From: Paracoccaceae bacterium
GTDB lineage: Bacteria; Pseudomonadota; Alphaproteobacteria; Rhodobacterales; Rhodobacteraceae
Direction of reading: 5' to 3'
Assembly: GCA_014872815.1 (NCBI GenBank)
Contig: WKFK01000009.1
Coordinates: 27,637 to 91,636, forward strand
Length of the DNA: 64,000 nucleotides
Under the pieces are notes generated by a model. That model saw nothing but the letters and a program-made list of their open reading frames with translations. It was not told the origin of the DNA and made no database searches. Below, one piece after another: positions 51,461 through 60,108 of the stretch. The position numbers and the translations under genes were made by a program. The number at the start of each line of letters is the position of its first letter. Position 1 is the first letter of the stretch.

Positions 51461-53059
51461 TCATTTTGCATCCTCCAGCACAAGGTCTGCAGCTTTCTCT
51501 CCAATCATGATGCAAGGTGCGTTGGTGTTCCCACTCACGATCTGAGGCATGATCGACGCATCGGCGACGCGCAGCCCCTCGATCCCTCTCACCCGCAAAC
51601 GCGGGTCAACAACGGCCCGATCATCGTTGCCCATTTTGCAGGTTCCCGTGGGATGATAGATCGTGACTGATGTTTGCCGTGCCCAATCTAGTGTCGCTTG
51701 CTCATCATCCAAAGCCACTCCGGAACCCGGAGCATGCTCTTCTGAGACGTGGGATTTAAGAGGGGCCGTTTGCGAGATTCTCCTCGCAATCTGAATGCCC
51801 TTCACAATCGTTTTGCAGTCCAGATCAGTGGCCAAGTAGTTTGGGTGAATCGCGGGGTGATCTTCCATTTTTGCAGAGCGCAAAGAAAGGTGGCCCGCGC
51901 TTTCGGGACGCAATTGCAGAACCGAAGCTGTGAAGGCGGAGAACTTATGAGGGCCATCCGCAGGTTTGTCCGCACTCCAAGGTTGAATGTGGAACTGAAT
52001 GTCTGGGGTCTCTAGATGGTCCTCAGTCTTCAAAAACCCAGCTCCAAGGCTGGCAGCCATCGTCATGGGGCCACGCTGGGTCAGCGCATATTGAAGCGCC
52101 ATCAGGCCTTGCTTGAAGATGCTGTTGGCCTCTGTGTTAATAGTGCTGAGATTGGTTTTGAACACAGGACGCGCTTGCAGGTGATCCTGCAAGTTTTTTC
52201 CAACGCCAGTCAGTGCCGCACGCACTTCTATACCGTGAGGAGACAATTCCTCTGGGTCGCCAATGCCAGACAACATCAATATCTGGGGAGATCCTATCGC
52301 GCCGGCGCTCAGAATTATCTCTTTCCCAGCCCGCACAGTTTCCATGGAACCATGGCGTTGAAGACGAACCCCTGTGGCCCTCTGATGTTCAATCAGGACC
52401 TTTTCGGCCTGCGCATTTGTGAGAATGGTGAGGTTTTTTCGATCTTTGATCGGATTCAGATACGCGACAGCGGCGGAACATCGGCGTCCGCCCTTCATGG
52501 TGAGCTGAAAGTATCCAACCCCCTCTTGATCCTCGCCATTGTAGTCCGCTGTACGTTTGTACCCCGCCGCTTCAGCCGCATCGAGCCACACATCCACCAC
52601 TGTACGGGTCAATCTCGACTCTTGTACTGAAAGAGGACCGTATTTCCCACGCACACCGCTCTCATCTGACCCGTGCCAAGTTTCAGCCCGCTTGAACAGT
52701 GGCAGCACATCTTCCCAAGACCACCCCAGACACCCCATTTGCGCCCAATGGTCATAATCCTGAGGTTGGCCGCGTACATAAAGCAGCCCGTTTATGGAAC
52801 TCGATCCGCCGAGAACCCGGCCCCTAGGCCACGAAATGGCGCGGCCAGAAATGCCGTCGTCCGGTTCCGTGACATACATCCAGTCCGAGTTCGGATTGCC
52901 CATTGTGCGAAAGTAACCAACCGGAATGTGGATCCATGGATTTCTGTCCGCAGGCCCGGCTTCGATCAATGCAACCGAGTATTGTGCGTCCGCTGACAAT
53001 CGATTTGCCAACGCACATCCCGCAGACCCAGCCCCAACGATTACAAAGTCGAACTCCAT
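51461..53059 (-). CDS. GMC-family FAD oxidoreductase (choline dehydrogenase-like)
   Basis: A 532-residue flavoprotein: ADP-binding motif VIVGAGSAGCALANRL at the N-terminus, GMC signature 1 GGSSSINGLLYVRGQPQDYD, signature 2 around GAIGSPQILMLSGIG, and the catalytic His in YHPTGTCKMG with the C-terminal RVADASIMPQIVSGNTNAPC. It oxidises primary alcohols to aldehydes, passing electrons to the respiratory chain. It is first in the minus-strand sulfonate cluster, divergent from the IclR regulator. Its substrate could be DHPS or a related polyol; not determinable. Confidence 0.9.
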   Translation of the reverse strand: MEFDFVIVGAGSAGCALANRLSADAQYSVALIEAGPADRNPWIHIPVGYFRTMGNPNSDWMYVTEPDDGISGRAISWPRGRVLGGSSSINGLLYVRGQPQDYDHWAQMGCLGWSWEDVLPLFKRAETWHGSDESGVRGKYGPLSVQESRLTRTVVDVWLDAAEAAGYKRTADYNGEDQEGVGYFQLTMKGGRRCSAAVAYLNPIKDRKNLTILTNAQAEKVLIEHQRATGVRLQRHGSMETVRAGKEIILSAGAIGSPQILMLSGIGDPEELSPHGIEVRAALTGVGKNLQDHLQARPVFKTNLSTINTEANSIFKQGLMALQYALTQRGPMTMAASLGAGFLKTEDHLETPDIQFHIQPWSADKPADGPHKFSAFTASVLQLRPESAGHLSLRSAKMEDHPAIHPNYLATDLDCKTIVKGIQIARRISQTAPLKSHVSEEHAPGSGVALDDEQATLDWARQTSVTIYHPTGTCKMGNDDRAVVDPRLRVRGIEGLRVADASIMPQIVSGNTNAPCIMIGEKAADLVLEDAK

Positions 53060-53065
53060 CTCACC

Positions 53066-53092
53066 TCAAAACTCAAAAATTGAGACTTTTGA
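53066..53092. promoter_or_regulatory. Candidate IclR operator in the divergent spacer
   Basis: CTCAAAAATTGAG (53072-53084) is an inverted repeat with 3-base loop, nested in TCAAAA..TTTTGA (53066-53092). It lies 7-33 bases upstream of the GMC gene and 73 bases before the iclR-type gene. AT-rich palindromes of this kind are typical IclR sites. Confidence 0.5.
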
Positions 53093-53164
53093 TCTCGTTT
53101 TTAATAAATATTGACGCTACAATGATTCGCGAAAAATGCACTATTGTTTTTTGAAGAGGCTTCC

Positions 53165-53932
53165 ATGTCGCCGACTGATCGGATTCCAACCAATCTGCGC
53201 ACACTCCTGATCTTGGAGGTTTTGGGGAAAAGCGATCACGCAATGACGGCGACGGAAATCAACGAGCAGCTCGGGCTTCCAAAACAAACAGTTCACAGGC
53301 TGTGCGTGACTCTTGAGGAAAACGGATTTCTGACACGCCCCGGCAAATCAAAGAGATATCAGGTGGCACGTCGCCTGAGAGACTTGGGATCAGGTTTGCT
53401 GCACAACTCAAGAGACCACGTCGCGCGGCATCAAATCCTCACTGACGTGGCTCGACAGATTGGCGAGACAGTAAATTACGCTGTTCCCGGAAACTCCGGG
53501 ATGAACTATCTGGATCGCGTTGAGACCGATTGGCCGTTCCGAATTCAGTTGCCAGTTGGGTCCAGCGTCCCCTTTCATTGCACGGCAAGTGGCAAAACAT
53601 TTCTGGCAAGCCTTGCACCTAAAAAACGAGAGACTTTGGTCGCCTCGCTGAACCTCAAAGCTATGACCCGACACACGCTTGTCGATCCGCAAAAGCTTTT
53701 GGATCAACTCGCCACCATCAGGAGGCAAGGGTATTCTCTCGACCAGGAAGAATTTCTAGACGGCATGGTTGCGATCGCCGTTCCGGTTCTAGATCCAGCC
53801 AGCCGTTATTTTGCAGCTTTAGCCTATCACGGCCCAGCTCAAAGGATGTCTCTGAAAGAAGCCGTGGAACGGAAACACATTTTGCATGATGCGGCCACTC
53901 GGCTAAGCAGCGTTTTGTTTCAAGAAGACTGA
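53165..53932 (+). CDS. IclR family transcriptional regulator
   Basis: The ATG at 53165 is used; the in-frame TTG at 53144 is less likely. The 255-residue protein has the winged HTH (TATEINEQLGLPKQTVHRLC) and the IclR effector domain (VPFHCTASGKTFLASL, LDQEEFLDGMVAIAVPVLD). It is divergent from the GMC gene and so probably controls the whole sulfonate cluster in response to a pathway intermediate. A possible -35 TTGACG lies at 53111. Confidence 0.92.
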   Translation: MSPTDRIPTNLRTLLILEVLGKSDHAMTATEINEQLGLPKQTVHRLCVTLEENGFLTRPGKSKRYQVARRLRDLGSGLLHNSRDHVARHQILTDVARQIGETVNYAVPGNSGMNYLDRVETDWPFRIQLPVGSSVPFHCTASGKTFLASLAPKKRETLVASLNLKAMTRHTLVDPQKLLDQLATIRRQGYSLDQEEFLDGMVAIAVPVLDPASRYFAALAYHGPAQRMSLKEAVERKHILHDAATRLSSVLFQED

Positions 53933-54683
53933 CTTGGTTGCAAGATATAGGATGTCAAAACTTGGACAGATTTAATTCAACGATTCTGCTCAAGACCTGA
54001 ACTACGAGGATTGTCTTGAAGACACCCAACGGTCAATTAAACTGCCATCGGCTGGCGAAAAATCTTCCCCCCCAAACGAGACAATACAATTTTCTTACTG
54101 AACTAAACACATTGGTTAGTTCAACTTTTGAGTATGGCGAAGCTTAGGTGCGATGCTTAGAAATCGCCGGAATCTGCCAATCCGTGCGACCACTCCATTC
54201 TTCACCAGTTCACTCATCTTGACGCGGAGCCAACGTGTCTCGCTCGATGCACCAAATTCGTCCTTTCACAGCGGAAGTGGGTGTAAAAATCAGCATCCAG
54301 CAGTGTAGGCTCGGAGCCGCGCTACAGAGGCTGTCTTAGTGTAGCTCTGATCGAGGATCGGCTTCGATCGGCTACTACCGACCTTTGCGGCAAACAGCAT
54401 AAAATGTCCCTTGTCCGCCCTTCCCGCTCTACAGCGCGAACGGCCCATTGCAGTTGTTCGTATGTTACGTGGCTAAAGTCGGGTTTGAGCCCAGTTAGGG
54501 CCGATGCGGTAACCTGCCTAAATGGGAGCGATGCGCCGAAAGCGAACGCGATCAGAGTTTCGCTGAGCTTTAGAGCAGACATGTGTCCATGACCATTTCG
54601 ATCACAAAACATGTTCCCGAACGGCTTCATCGCAAATGGGATTTCAAGGGCACCCCAACGACTTCACTGCGCGACGGCCCACC
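53933..54683. other. Gene-poor region
   Basis: About 750 bases between the IclR gene and the phosphodiesterase stop. It contains a TetR-like palindrome at 54099-54123 with no regulator gene beside it. A minus-strand open frame at 54322-54630 (102 codons) matches nothing I know and has no good ribosome binding site. It may be a decayed region. Confidence 0.45.
54099..54123. promoter_or_regulatory. TetR-like operator palindrome, orphan
   Basis: TGAACTAA (54099-54106) and TTAGTTCA (54116-54123) are perfect arms around nine bases, the format of many TetR-family operators. Neither adjacent gene encodes a TetR protein. Confidence 0.4.
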
Positions 54684-55511
54684 TCATTCAGCAGCCACGG
54701 GTTTAGACCAATCTTCCCATTCTGCGCCGGTCTCGAAAAGAGGACCGTCCCAGCTAAACGGAATCTGGTGAATGATGGTCTCGCGACCTTGGATCAAAAA
54801 AACATGGTAGGCTGGGTCCATGGGGCCGCCAGCGAGCAACTTTGGCTCTTTCATATCCGGGTAGGACTGATTGCAGGTCGAGGGCACGCTCGAGAACGGG
54901 ATGCCGCAATAGGTACCGTGGATCGGGGCATGCACATGGCCGAAGTGAATATAGTCGATCTTGGTCTTATATGCTTCGAGCAAGACTTTGAATCTTGACC
55001 GATCTTCCGCAACCAGTGCGATCTGGTCTTCCGCAGGCAGCTTGATCTCCATCGGGTTATGGTGGAGGAAAATGCGGGCGTTTTTGGCTTTTTCGAGTTC
55101 AGCCTGCAACCAAGCGCAGCGATCAGCACCAAAATGGCCCGCATGGGTTCGCGGTTGAGTGCTATCGAGGTAGATAAACGCGCTGTCTCCAATCTCTTCT
55201 GAATAGTTCACAAAACCCAACGCATCGGTTTCCTGTTCGGGAAAAACCGAAAGGAATGTCGCGCGATCATCATGATTGCCAATCATCAGGCGCACTGGCA
55301 CGATTTGCTGCATCAACACCTCTCGCAGGGCTTCGTATGCCTCACGTTCTGCCCAATGGGTCAGGTCGCCGGTAATGACAATACGAAGAGCGTCGGAATG
55401 ATTTTCATTCACATCAGCCAGTGCTTGGGTCAACCGCTGGTGCGGGTTTAAGCCTCCCATACGCTCGCCGGGAATGGTAAAATGGATGTCTGAAATATGG
55501 ATGATTTTCAT
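54684..55511 (-). CDS. Metallophosphoesterase (GpdQ/CpdA-like phosphodiesterase)
   Basis: A 275-residue cytoplasmic calcineurin-like enzyme with all metal motifs: ISDIHF (DxH), VITGDLTHW (GD), MIGNHDDR (GNHD), FLHHNP and FGHVHAPIHG (GHxH). The length and order match CpdA cAMP phosphodiesterases and GpdQ glycerophosphodiesterases. It follows the UgpB-like binding-protein gene after a hairpin, as the last gene of that ABC operon. Hydrolysis of an imported phosphodiester such as a glycerophosphodiester is therefore the best guess. Confidence 0.87.
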   Translation of the reverse strand: MKIIHISDIHFTIPGERMGGLNPHQRLTQALADVNENHSDALRIVITGDLTHWAEREAYEALREVLMQQIVPVRLMIGNHDDRATFLSVFPEQETDALGFVNYSEEIGDSAFIYLDSTQPRTHAGHFGADRCAWLQAELEKAKNARIFLHHNPMEIKLPAEDQIALVAEDRSRFKVLLEAYKTKIDYIHFGHVHAPIHGTYCGIPFSSVPSTCNQSYPDMKEPKLLAGGPMDPAYHVFLIQGRETIIHQIPFSWDGPLFETGAEWEDWSKPVAAE

Positions 55512-55534
55512 CTGCTCTGCCCTTGAAATAGAAT

Positions 55535-55562
55535 GCGACCGCCAGCAAAGGCAGACGGTCGC
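55535..55562 (-). promoter_or_regulatory. Intercistronic stem-loop after the UgpB-like gene
   Basis: GCGACCG (55535-55541) pairs with CGGTCGC (55556-55562), with a further inner GCC/GGC. It lies between the binding-protein stop and the phosphodiesterase start, in the same position as hairpins after the other two binding-protein genes of this window. Confidence 0.65.
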
Positions 55563-55571
55563 TGTCTGAAC

Positions 55572-56819
55572 TTAGCTGTTTGGCAGCAGGTCGTTGACTT
55601 CCTCGACCATTTCTTGCTGCAGCTCTTTCATGTCGGTTGCGTCGCCGGTCACGATGCGCTCAATGCCATCATAGATAACCTGAGTGATCGCCAGACCGTT
55701 GTCCCCTGGGTAGGCCAACCAGTCGCGAAGCAAAGGTAGCTGATCAACTGCTGTCTGTTTGTTTGGGTTTTGCTCATAGAAATCAGCCAGGATGATCTCG
55801 TTGGCCGCTTTGTTCGGAGGCATGTAACCGGTTGTTTTCGCAACTTCCGCCGCACCATCGCCTGACGTGATGTACTTGAGGAAAGTCCAAGCTGCTTCTT
55901 GTACAGCCGGATCCTCAGAAGTGGAGGTCAGCATCGCCGCGTTGCCACCTGCAGGCAGACCTTTTGGTGTTTCACCCAGACCTGGGAAAGGGCCGGTTTT
56001 CAGAACGAAATCTCCTTGGGAACGTTCTACCGCGCCTAGAGCAGAGGTAGACCAGAACATCATGCCAATTTCACCTGCAGAGAAAGAGGACAGGGCTGCT
56101 TTCCATTCCAGATTTTGCATCTCACATTTGGTGAATATCTGTTGCATTTGTTCCAGCGCAGTCAGGGCCTCTGGGCTGTCCAGAGTGACTTTGCCGTTTT
56201 CGACAATTGCTTTGCCCTGAGACCACATCAGCGCCTGCATGAACCAGTTACCGGTGATGTTCCAGCCCCAGAAGATCGGGTTGTCGACGCCGTTTGCGTT
56301 CATTGTTTCGCAAGCTGCGATTACTTCGTCCCACGTTGTTGGCATCTTGTCGATACCGGCCGCATTTAGAACGTCCATGTTGTAGTAGCCAACTGGCAAG
56401 GACACAGAGAACGGCAGACCGTGTACATTGTCACCGAAAGTGGACAGGGACAGCATTGCGTCGTGGTAGCCATCTTTTTCAAAGTCTGCTTCACCTGCGA
56501 TAAACGGCTCAAGAGACTTCGCTATGCCTTTTTCAACCAGGATCTGTTGGCGGTTCAGGCCTTGCATCGTGACGTCTGGAAGGTTGCCAGCTACCGCTTC
56601 ACGCAAGATGGTGTTTGTGCCGTCTTCGTAAGATTCATAAGTCGCACGGAACTTAACTTCGATGTTTGGGTGCGCTTCTTTGAAAGCAGGCATCATCGCT
56701 TCGTAGGTGACGTCAAACAGGTGGCTGTAAGGGTAAGCGAATTCGATGGTTACTTTGTCTTCTGCCAGAACGGCAGAGGCAGACACGATAAGTGCCATTG
56801 CAGAGGTGGTGAATTTCAT
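55572..56819 (-). CDS. ugpB: ABC transporter solute-binding protein, UgpB-like
   Basis: A 415-residue periplasmic protein with signal peptide (KFTTSAMALIVSASAVLA). Mature part: VTIEFAYPYSHLFDVTYEAM, GNLPDVTMQGLN, VGYYNMDVLNAAGIDKMPTT. The C-terminal block TTGYMPPNKAANEI followed by DFYEQNPNKQTAVDQLPLL parallels the equivalent region of UgpB (sn-glycerol-3-phosphate binding protein). It is preceded by the two permeases and ATPase and followed by a phosphodiesterase. A glycerophosphate or glycerophosphodiester ligand is likely, not proven. Confidence 0.87.
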   Translation of the reverse strand: MKFTTSAMALIVSASAVLAEDKVTIEFAYPYSHLFDVTYEAMMPAFKEAHPNIEVKFRATYESYEDGTNTILREAVAGNLPDVTMQGLNRQQILVEKGIAKSLEPFIAGEADFEKDGYHDAMLSLSTFGDNVHGLPFSVSLPVGYYNMDVLNAAGIDKMPTTWDEVIAACETMNANGVDNPIFWGWNITGNWFMQALMWSQGKAIVENGKVTLDSPEALTALEQMQQIFTKCEMQNLEWKAALSSFSAGEIGMMFWSTSALGAVERSQGDFVLKTGPFPGLGETPKGLPAGGNAAMLTSTSEDPAVQEAAWTFLKYITSGDGAAEVAKTTGYMPPNKAANEIILADFYEQNPNKQTAVDQLPLLRDWLAYPGDNGLAITQVIYDGIERIVTGDATDMKELQQEMVEEVNDLLPNS

Positions 56820-56921
56820 GTTCTCTCTCCAATTGTTGACCGCTTTTGGTTTGGCGACTGCGGCGGTCTTCTCAAGTCATCCCTGTTGGGATTGCGTTGG
56901 TAGGTCGGGCTTGGGCCCGGC

Positions 56922-57884
56922 TTACTTCATTCCGGATAAGGTGATCCCCTCGATAAAGCGGCGCTGCGCGACCAAAAACGCCACGATCAGCGGAGTGACG
57001 ATGACGGTGGCGGTGGCCATCATGGGGCCAAAGAAACTGCCGTCTCCGTCGCCTTTGAATTCGCGCAAACCCAGCGGAGGCGTAAACAGGTCGCGATTTC
57101 CAGTCACAACGATGCGTGGCCAGAAGTAGTCGTTCCAGTGGGCGACAACAGAGAAGATTGCGAAGGCTAGGAGGGCTGGGATTGCCGTGGGCAACATGAC
57201 GCGCCAGACGATGGCCAGTTCTCCCATGCCGTCCATGCGCGCGGCATCAATCAAGTCATCTGGCACAGTCATAAAGAACTGCCGCATCAGGAAGATGCCA
57301 AAGACAGAGATCGTCCACGGCACAACGAGCGCGGCATATGTGTTAGTCAGCCCAACCTTGGCAAGCATGATATAAAGCGGCAGAGCAATCGCGTGCACAG
57401 GGATCAATAGGCAGAAGAGAACGATTGAAAACACCGCCTCACGGCCCCAGAACTTGAGCTTGGCCAGCGCATAGGCCGCAGGTAAGGCCACCACAATCTG
57501 GATCAGAAAGATCGAGGCGGTTACAATCACACCGTTGAGCAAGTAGCGAAGCAAAGGCGCCTCAGTGAAGGCTTTGGTGTAGTTAAAAACAATCGGGCGC
57601 ATCTGGCAGTCAGCCACAGCTTCAGCCACCAAAGCATCCCGAATTTGTCTATCCGTCTGGTTGGGAAAGCGCGGCGCAGCCGTGGCGACGTCATCTCGGT
57701 CTGGGTCACGCAGTTTTACACAGCGTTCGTCGACCATCATTTCTTGCCGTCCAAAGAAGCCGCCTTCGCCCCGGTCGATTTCGCCCGGAGATTTGAACGA
57801 ATAGCTGATCATCATGTAAAACGGAGCGATTACAATAAGCGCGCCGAAGATCAGGATCAGGTGCTTCCAGAGGTCACGAGTCAT
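56922..57884 (-). CDS. ABC permease (MalG/UgpE type) with periplasmic loop insert
   Basis: A 320-residue permease with six TMs and EAA loop DDLIDAARMDGMGELAIVW. Between TM1 and TM2 there is an extra loop of about 60 residues (EMMVDERCVKLRDPDRDDVA through VADCQMRPIVFN) with two Cys, longer than in UgpE/MalG. It starts at the last base of the partner's stop. Works with the MalF-type partner and the UgpB-like protein. Confidence 0.9.
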   Translation of the reverse strand: MTRDLWKHLILIFGALIVIAPFYMMISYSFKSPGEIDRGEGGFFGRQEMMVDERCVKLRDPDRDDVATAAPRFPNQTDRQIRDALVAEAVADCQMRPIVFNYTKAFTEAPLLRYLLNGVIVTASIFLIQIVVALPAAYALAKLKFWGREAVFSIVLFCLLIPVHAIALPLYIMLAKVGLTNTYAALVVPWTISVFGIFLMRQFFMTVPDDLIDAARMDGMGELAIVWRVMLPTAIPALLAFAIFSVVAHWNDYFWPRIVVTGNRDLFTPPLGLREFKGDGDGSFFGPMMATATVIVTPLIVAFLVAQRRFIEGITLSGMK

Positions 57885-58846
57885 CAGTAGTGCACCTTGC
57901 GTTCGACCAGCCAGCGCTGGATCAGGGTCAGGAACATCACAAAAACCAAGAACAGAACGGTGATGGCAGAACCGATCCCTATAAGGTTCTGTTGAATGCC
58001 TTTCTCGAAGATCGCGAACATCATCACATAGGTCGACTTGTTCGGGCCGCCGCCTTGCGGCCAGAAAGCTTCGATCGTGTCAAAGACCTGAAAAGCACGG
58101 ATGCAGGAAATGGTCACGACAAACACTGTCGTCGGCCCAAGTGCCGGCCATGTGACCAAGCGGAAACCCTCCCAGGCGGATTTTGCTCCGTCCATTTCTG
58201 CCGCGTGATAAAGCTCGCGATGCACGCTGGTCAGGCCAGCAAGATAAAGCACCATGTTAAAGCCAAACCCCTGCCAGACGCCGATAAAACAGATCACCCA
58301 GATCGCGTAATCTCTGTCCCCAAGCCAAAGCGGGAAGCGCTCCGCACAGCCGTTTTTCAAGAACGGAATGAATTCCAAAACAGTGCCACAGGACATCTCC
58401 AGCGTGCGGTTGACCATACCGATCGACGGATGCAGCATGAATTCCCACGCGATTGCCATGGCCAGCAAAGTCGCCATCACGGGCAGAAAATAAATGGTTT
58501 TGTAAATGTCACCGATCCGACCCATCGAGTTGATCAGCAGCGCCGCACCCAGCCCCAAACCGACAGACAAAGGCACCACTGTGACCACATAGGTGAAGGT
58601 GGCGATGAACATCTTTTCATATGTCGAGCTCGAAAACAGACGGTCATAGTTCTTCGCGCCAACCCAATTGAAAGTGTCGTTGCCCAGCGAATAATCCGTG
58701 AAAGACAGGATGCCAGCGATCACGACCGGCACCAACAGGATCAAGATCATCAGACACAGTGCGGGGGCTGTTAGCCACCATGCCGTGCGGTGCTGTGCGG
58801 TTTCCGCATAGACAACATTTGGCGTGTGAGTTTCATCGATGTCCAT
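57884..58846 (-). CDS. ABC permease (MalF/UgpA type)
   Basis: The ATG at 58846 is 1 base after the ATPase stop codon; the longer frame upstream lies inside the ATPase gene and is rejected. The 320-residue protein has six TMs (WWLTAPALCLMILILLVPVV first) and EAA loop RELYHAAEMDGAKSAWEGF. A periplasmic segment (MSCGTVLEFIPFLKNGCAER) carries two Cys, matching the Cys-bearing loop of the other permease. Forms the channel of the UgpB-dependent importer. Confidence 0.92.
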   Translation of the reverse strand: MDIDETHTPNVVYAETAQHRTAWWLTAPALCLMILILLVPVVIAGILSFTDYSLGNDTFNWVGAKNYDRLFSSSTYEKMFIATFTYVVTVVPLSVGLGLGAALLINSMGRIGDIYKTIYFLPVMATLLAMAIAWEFMLHPSIGMVNRTLEMSCGTVLEFIPFLKNGCAERFPLWLGDRDYAIWVICFIGVWQGFGFNMVLYLAGLTSVHRELYHAAEMDGAKSAWEGFRLVTWPALGPTTVFVVTISCIRAFQVFDTIEAFWPQGGGPNKSTYVMMFAIFEKGIQQNLIGIGSAITVLFLVFVMFLTLIQRWLVERKVHY

Positions 58847-58847
58847 G

Positions 58848-59999
58848 TTACGCGACTTCGCTTTGCACAGGGTCGACCTGCGGGTTGAAGACCCGTTTGC
58901 CGTTAGGATCGAACAACAGTGCAGCGCGGCCCTCAAACGCCAAGCCGATGTTTGCTCCGATATGCAAAGAATTGCGTTGAGCAGGGGAGGCACGCATGGT
59001 GATGCGGCCATCATGCCCAGGAAGGTTGATCTGCGCGAAGATCTCAGAACCAAGGTTCTCAACGTGCATGACTTGGCCGGTCAGTACCGCATCCTCGGCG
59101 GCAAGGCGCAGCCCCTCAGGGCGCAGGCCGATGCGAATGGGCCCCTTCAGCATTTTTGGCGCGACGGTGGGCAACACTACGTCGCCAAACCTCAGCCCGC
59201 CATTTGAAGCTTCGACAGGCAAGATGTTGATTTTCGGCGAGCCAATGAATTCGGCAACGCGGATGTCGAGCGGGTTGTTATAAACCTCGTCAGGCACGTC
59301 GCATTGCAGGATTTCCCCGCCCATCATGACCGCGATACGGCTGGACATCGTCATCGCTTCAACCTGGTCATGGGTCACATAGACAAACGTTGCGCCAAGA
59401 CGACGGTGCAATTCAGCTATTTCGGTCCGGGTTTGAACGCGAAGTTTCGCATCCAAATTTGATAGGGGCTCATCAAGTAAAAATGCCGCCGGTTCGCGGA
59501 CCAGGGCGCGCCCCAAAGCGACGCGTTGACGCTGCCCACCAGACAACTGGCCCGGCTTTCGATTAAGAAGCCTGTCAATTTCCAGCGTCTGTGCTGCGTG
59601 TTTGACGGACGCCGCAATTTCAGCGTTCTTTTCATGAGCGCCCGGCATAAAAGCCCCAATCACCGGGAGACGTTGCAGGGAACTCAGTTGGCGCATCTTC
59701 AAAGGCACCGAGATATTTTCGGCAACTGTCAAATGCGGGTACAACGCGTAAGATTGGAACACCATCGACAGATTGCGATCCGCCGCGCGAACACCTGAAA
59801 CGTCCTGACCTTGGATGCGAATGGCGCCAGAGCTTTGGCTCTCAAGCCCGGCAATAATGCGAAGCAACGTGGATTTGCCACAGCCAGATGGGCCGACAAG
59901 TGACACGAATTCGCCATCAGCGATGTCCAAGGATATCCCTTTGAGCACCTGCGTGTCCCCAAAGGTTTTGGTGACATGATCAATCTGTAGATCGGCCAT
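58848..59999 (-). CDS. ugpC: ABC transporter ATPase, UgpC type
   Basis: A 383-residue ATPase: Walker [10 protein letters not shown], signature [19 protein letters not shown], Walker [16 protein letters not shown]-loop VTHDQVEAM, then a C-terminal OB/TOBE domain. It is the first gene of the operon ATPase-permease-permease-binding protein-phosphodiesterase. Insert residues between Q-loop and signature (LPVIGAFMPGAHEKNAEIAA) are longer than in the other UgpC-type ATPase of this window. A divergent LysR gene starts 110 bases upstream. Confidence 0.93.
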   Translation of the reverse strand: MADLQIDHVTKTFGDTQVLKGISLDIADGEFVSLVGPSGCGKSTLLRIIAGLESQSSGAIRIQGQDVSGVRAADRNLSMVFQSYALYPHLTVAENISVPLKMRQLSSLQRLPVIGAFMPGAHEKNAEIAASVKHAAQTLEIDRLLNRKPGQLSGGQRQRVALGRALVREPAAFLLDEPLSNLDAKLRVQTRTEIAELHRRLGATFVYVTHDQVEAMTMSSRIAVMMGGEILQCDVPDEVYNNPLDIRVAEFIGSPKINILPVEASNGGLRFGDVVLPTVAPKMLKGPIRIGLRPEGLRLAAEDAVLTGQVMHVENLGSEIFAQINLPGHDGRITMRASPAQRNSLHIGANIGLAFEGRAALLFDPNGKRVFNPQVDPVQSEVA

Positions 60000-60050
60000 C
60001 TGATTCTCCCATCAGTTGGCGGCAGACCTAATAGGCGAAGGCGAAATCCC

Positions 60051-60062
60051 TATGACGTCATA
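60051..60062. promoter_or_regulatory. Palindrome in the divergent ABC/LysR spacer
   Basis: TATGACGTCATA is a perfect 12-base palindrome, 52 bases upstream of the ATPase start and 47 bases upstream of the LysR start. It is a plausible LysR recognition or activation site (T-N10-A form). Confidence 0.45.
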
Positions 60063-60108
60063 TTAGTGAAACCGATAGCTGATAGCGGAACGACGGAAGG
60101 AGAGACCG

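Noticed and set aside
54322..54630. 102-codon minus-strand frame in the gene-poor region
   Set aside because: No recognised domain, no convincing ribosome binding site, and an unusual composition for the neighbourhood; left unannotated.
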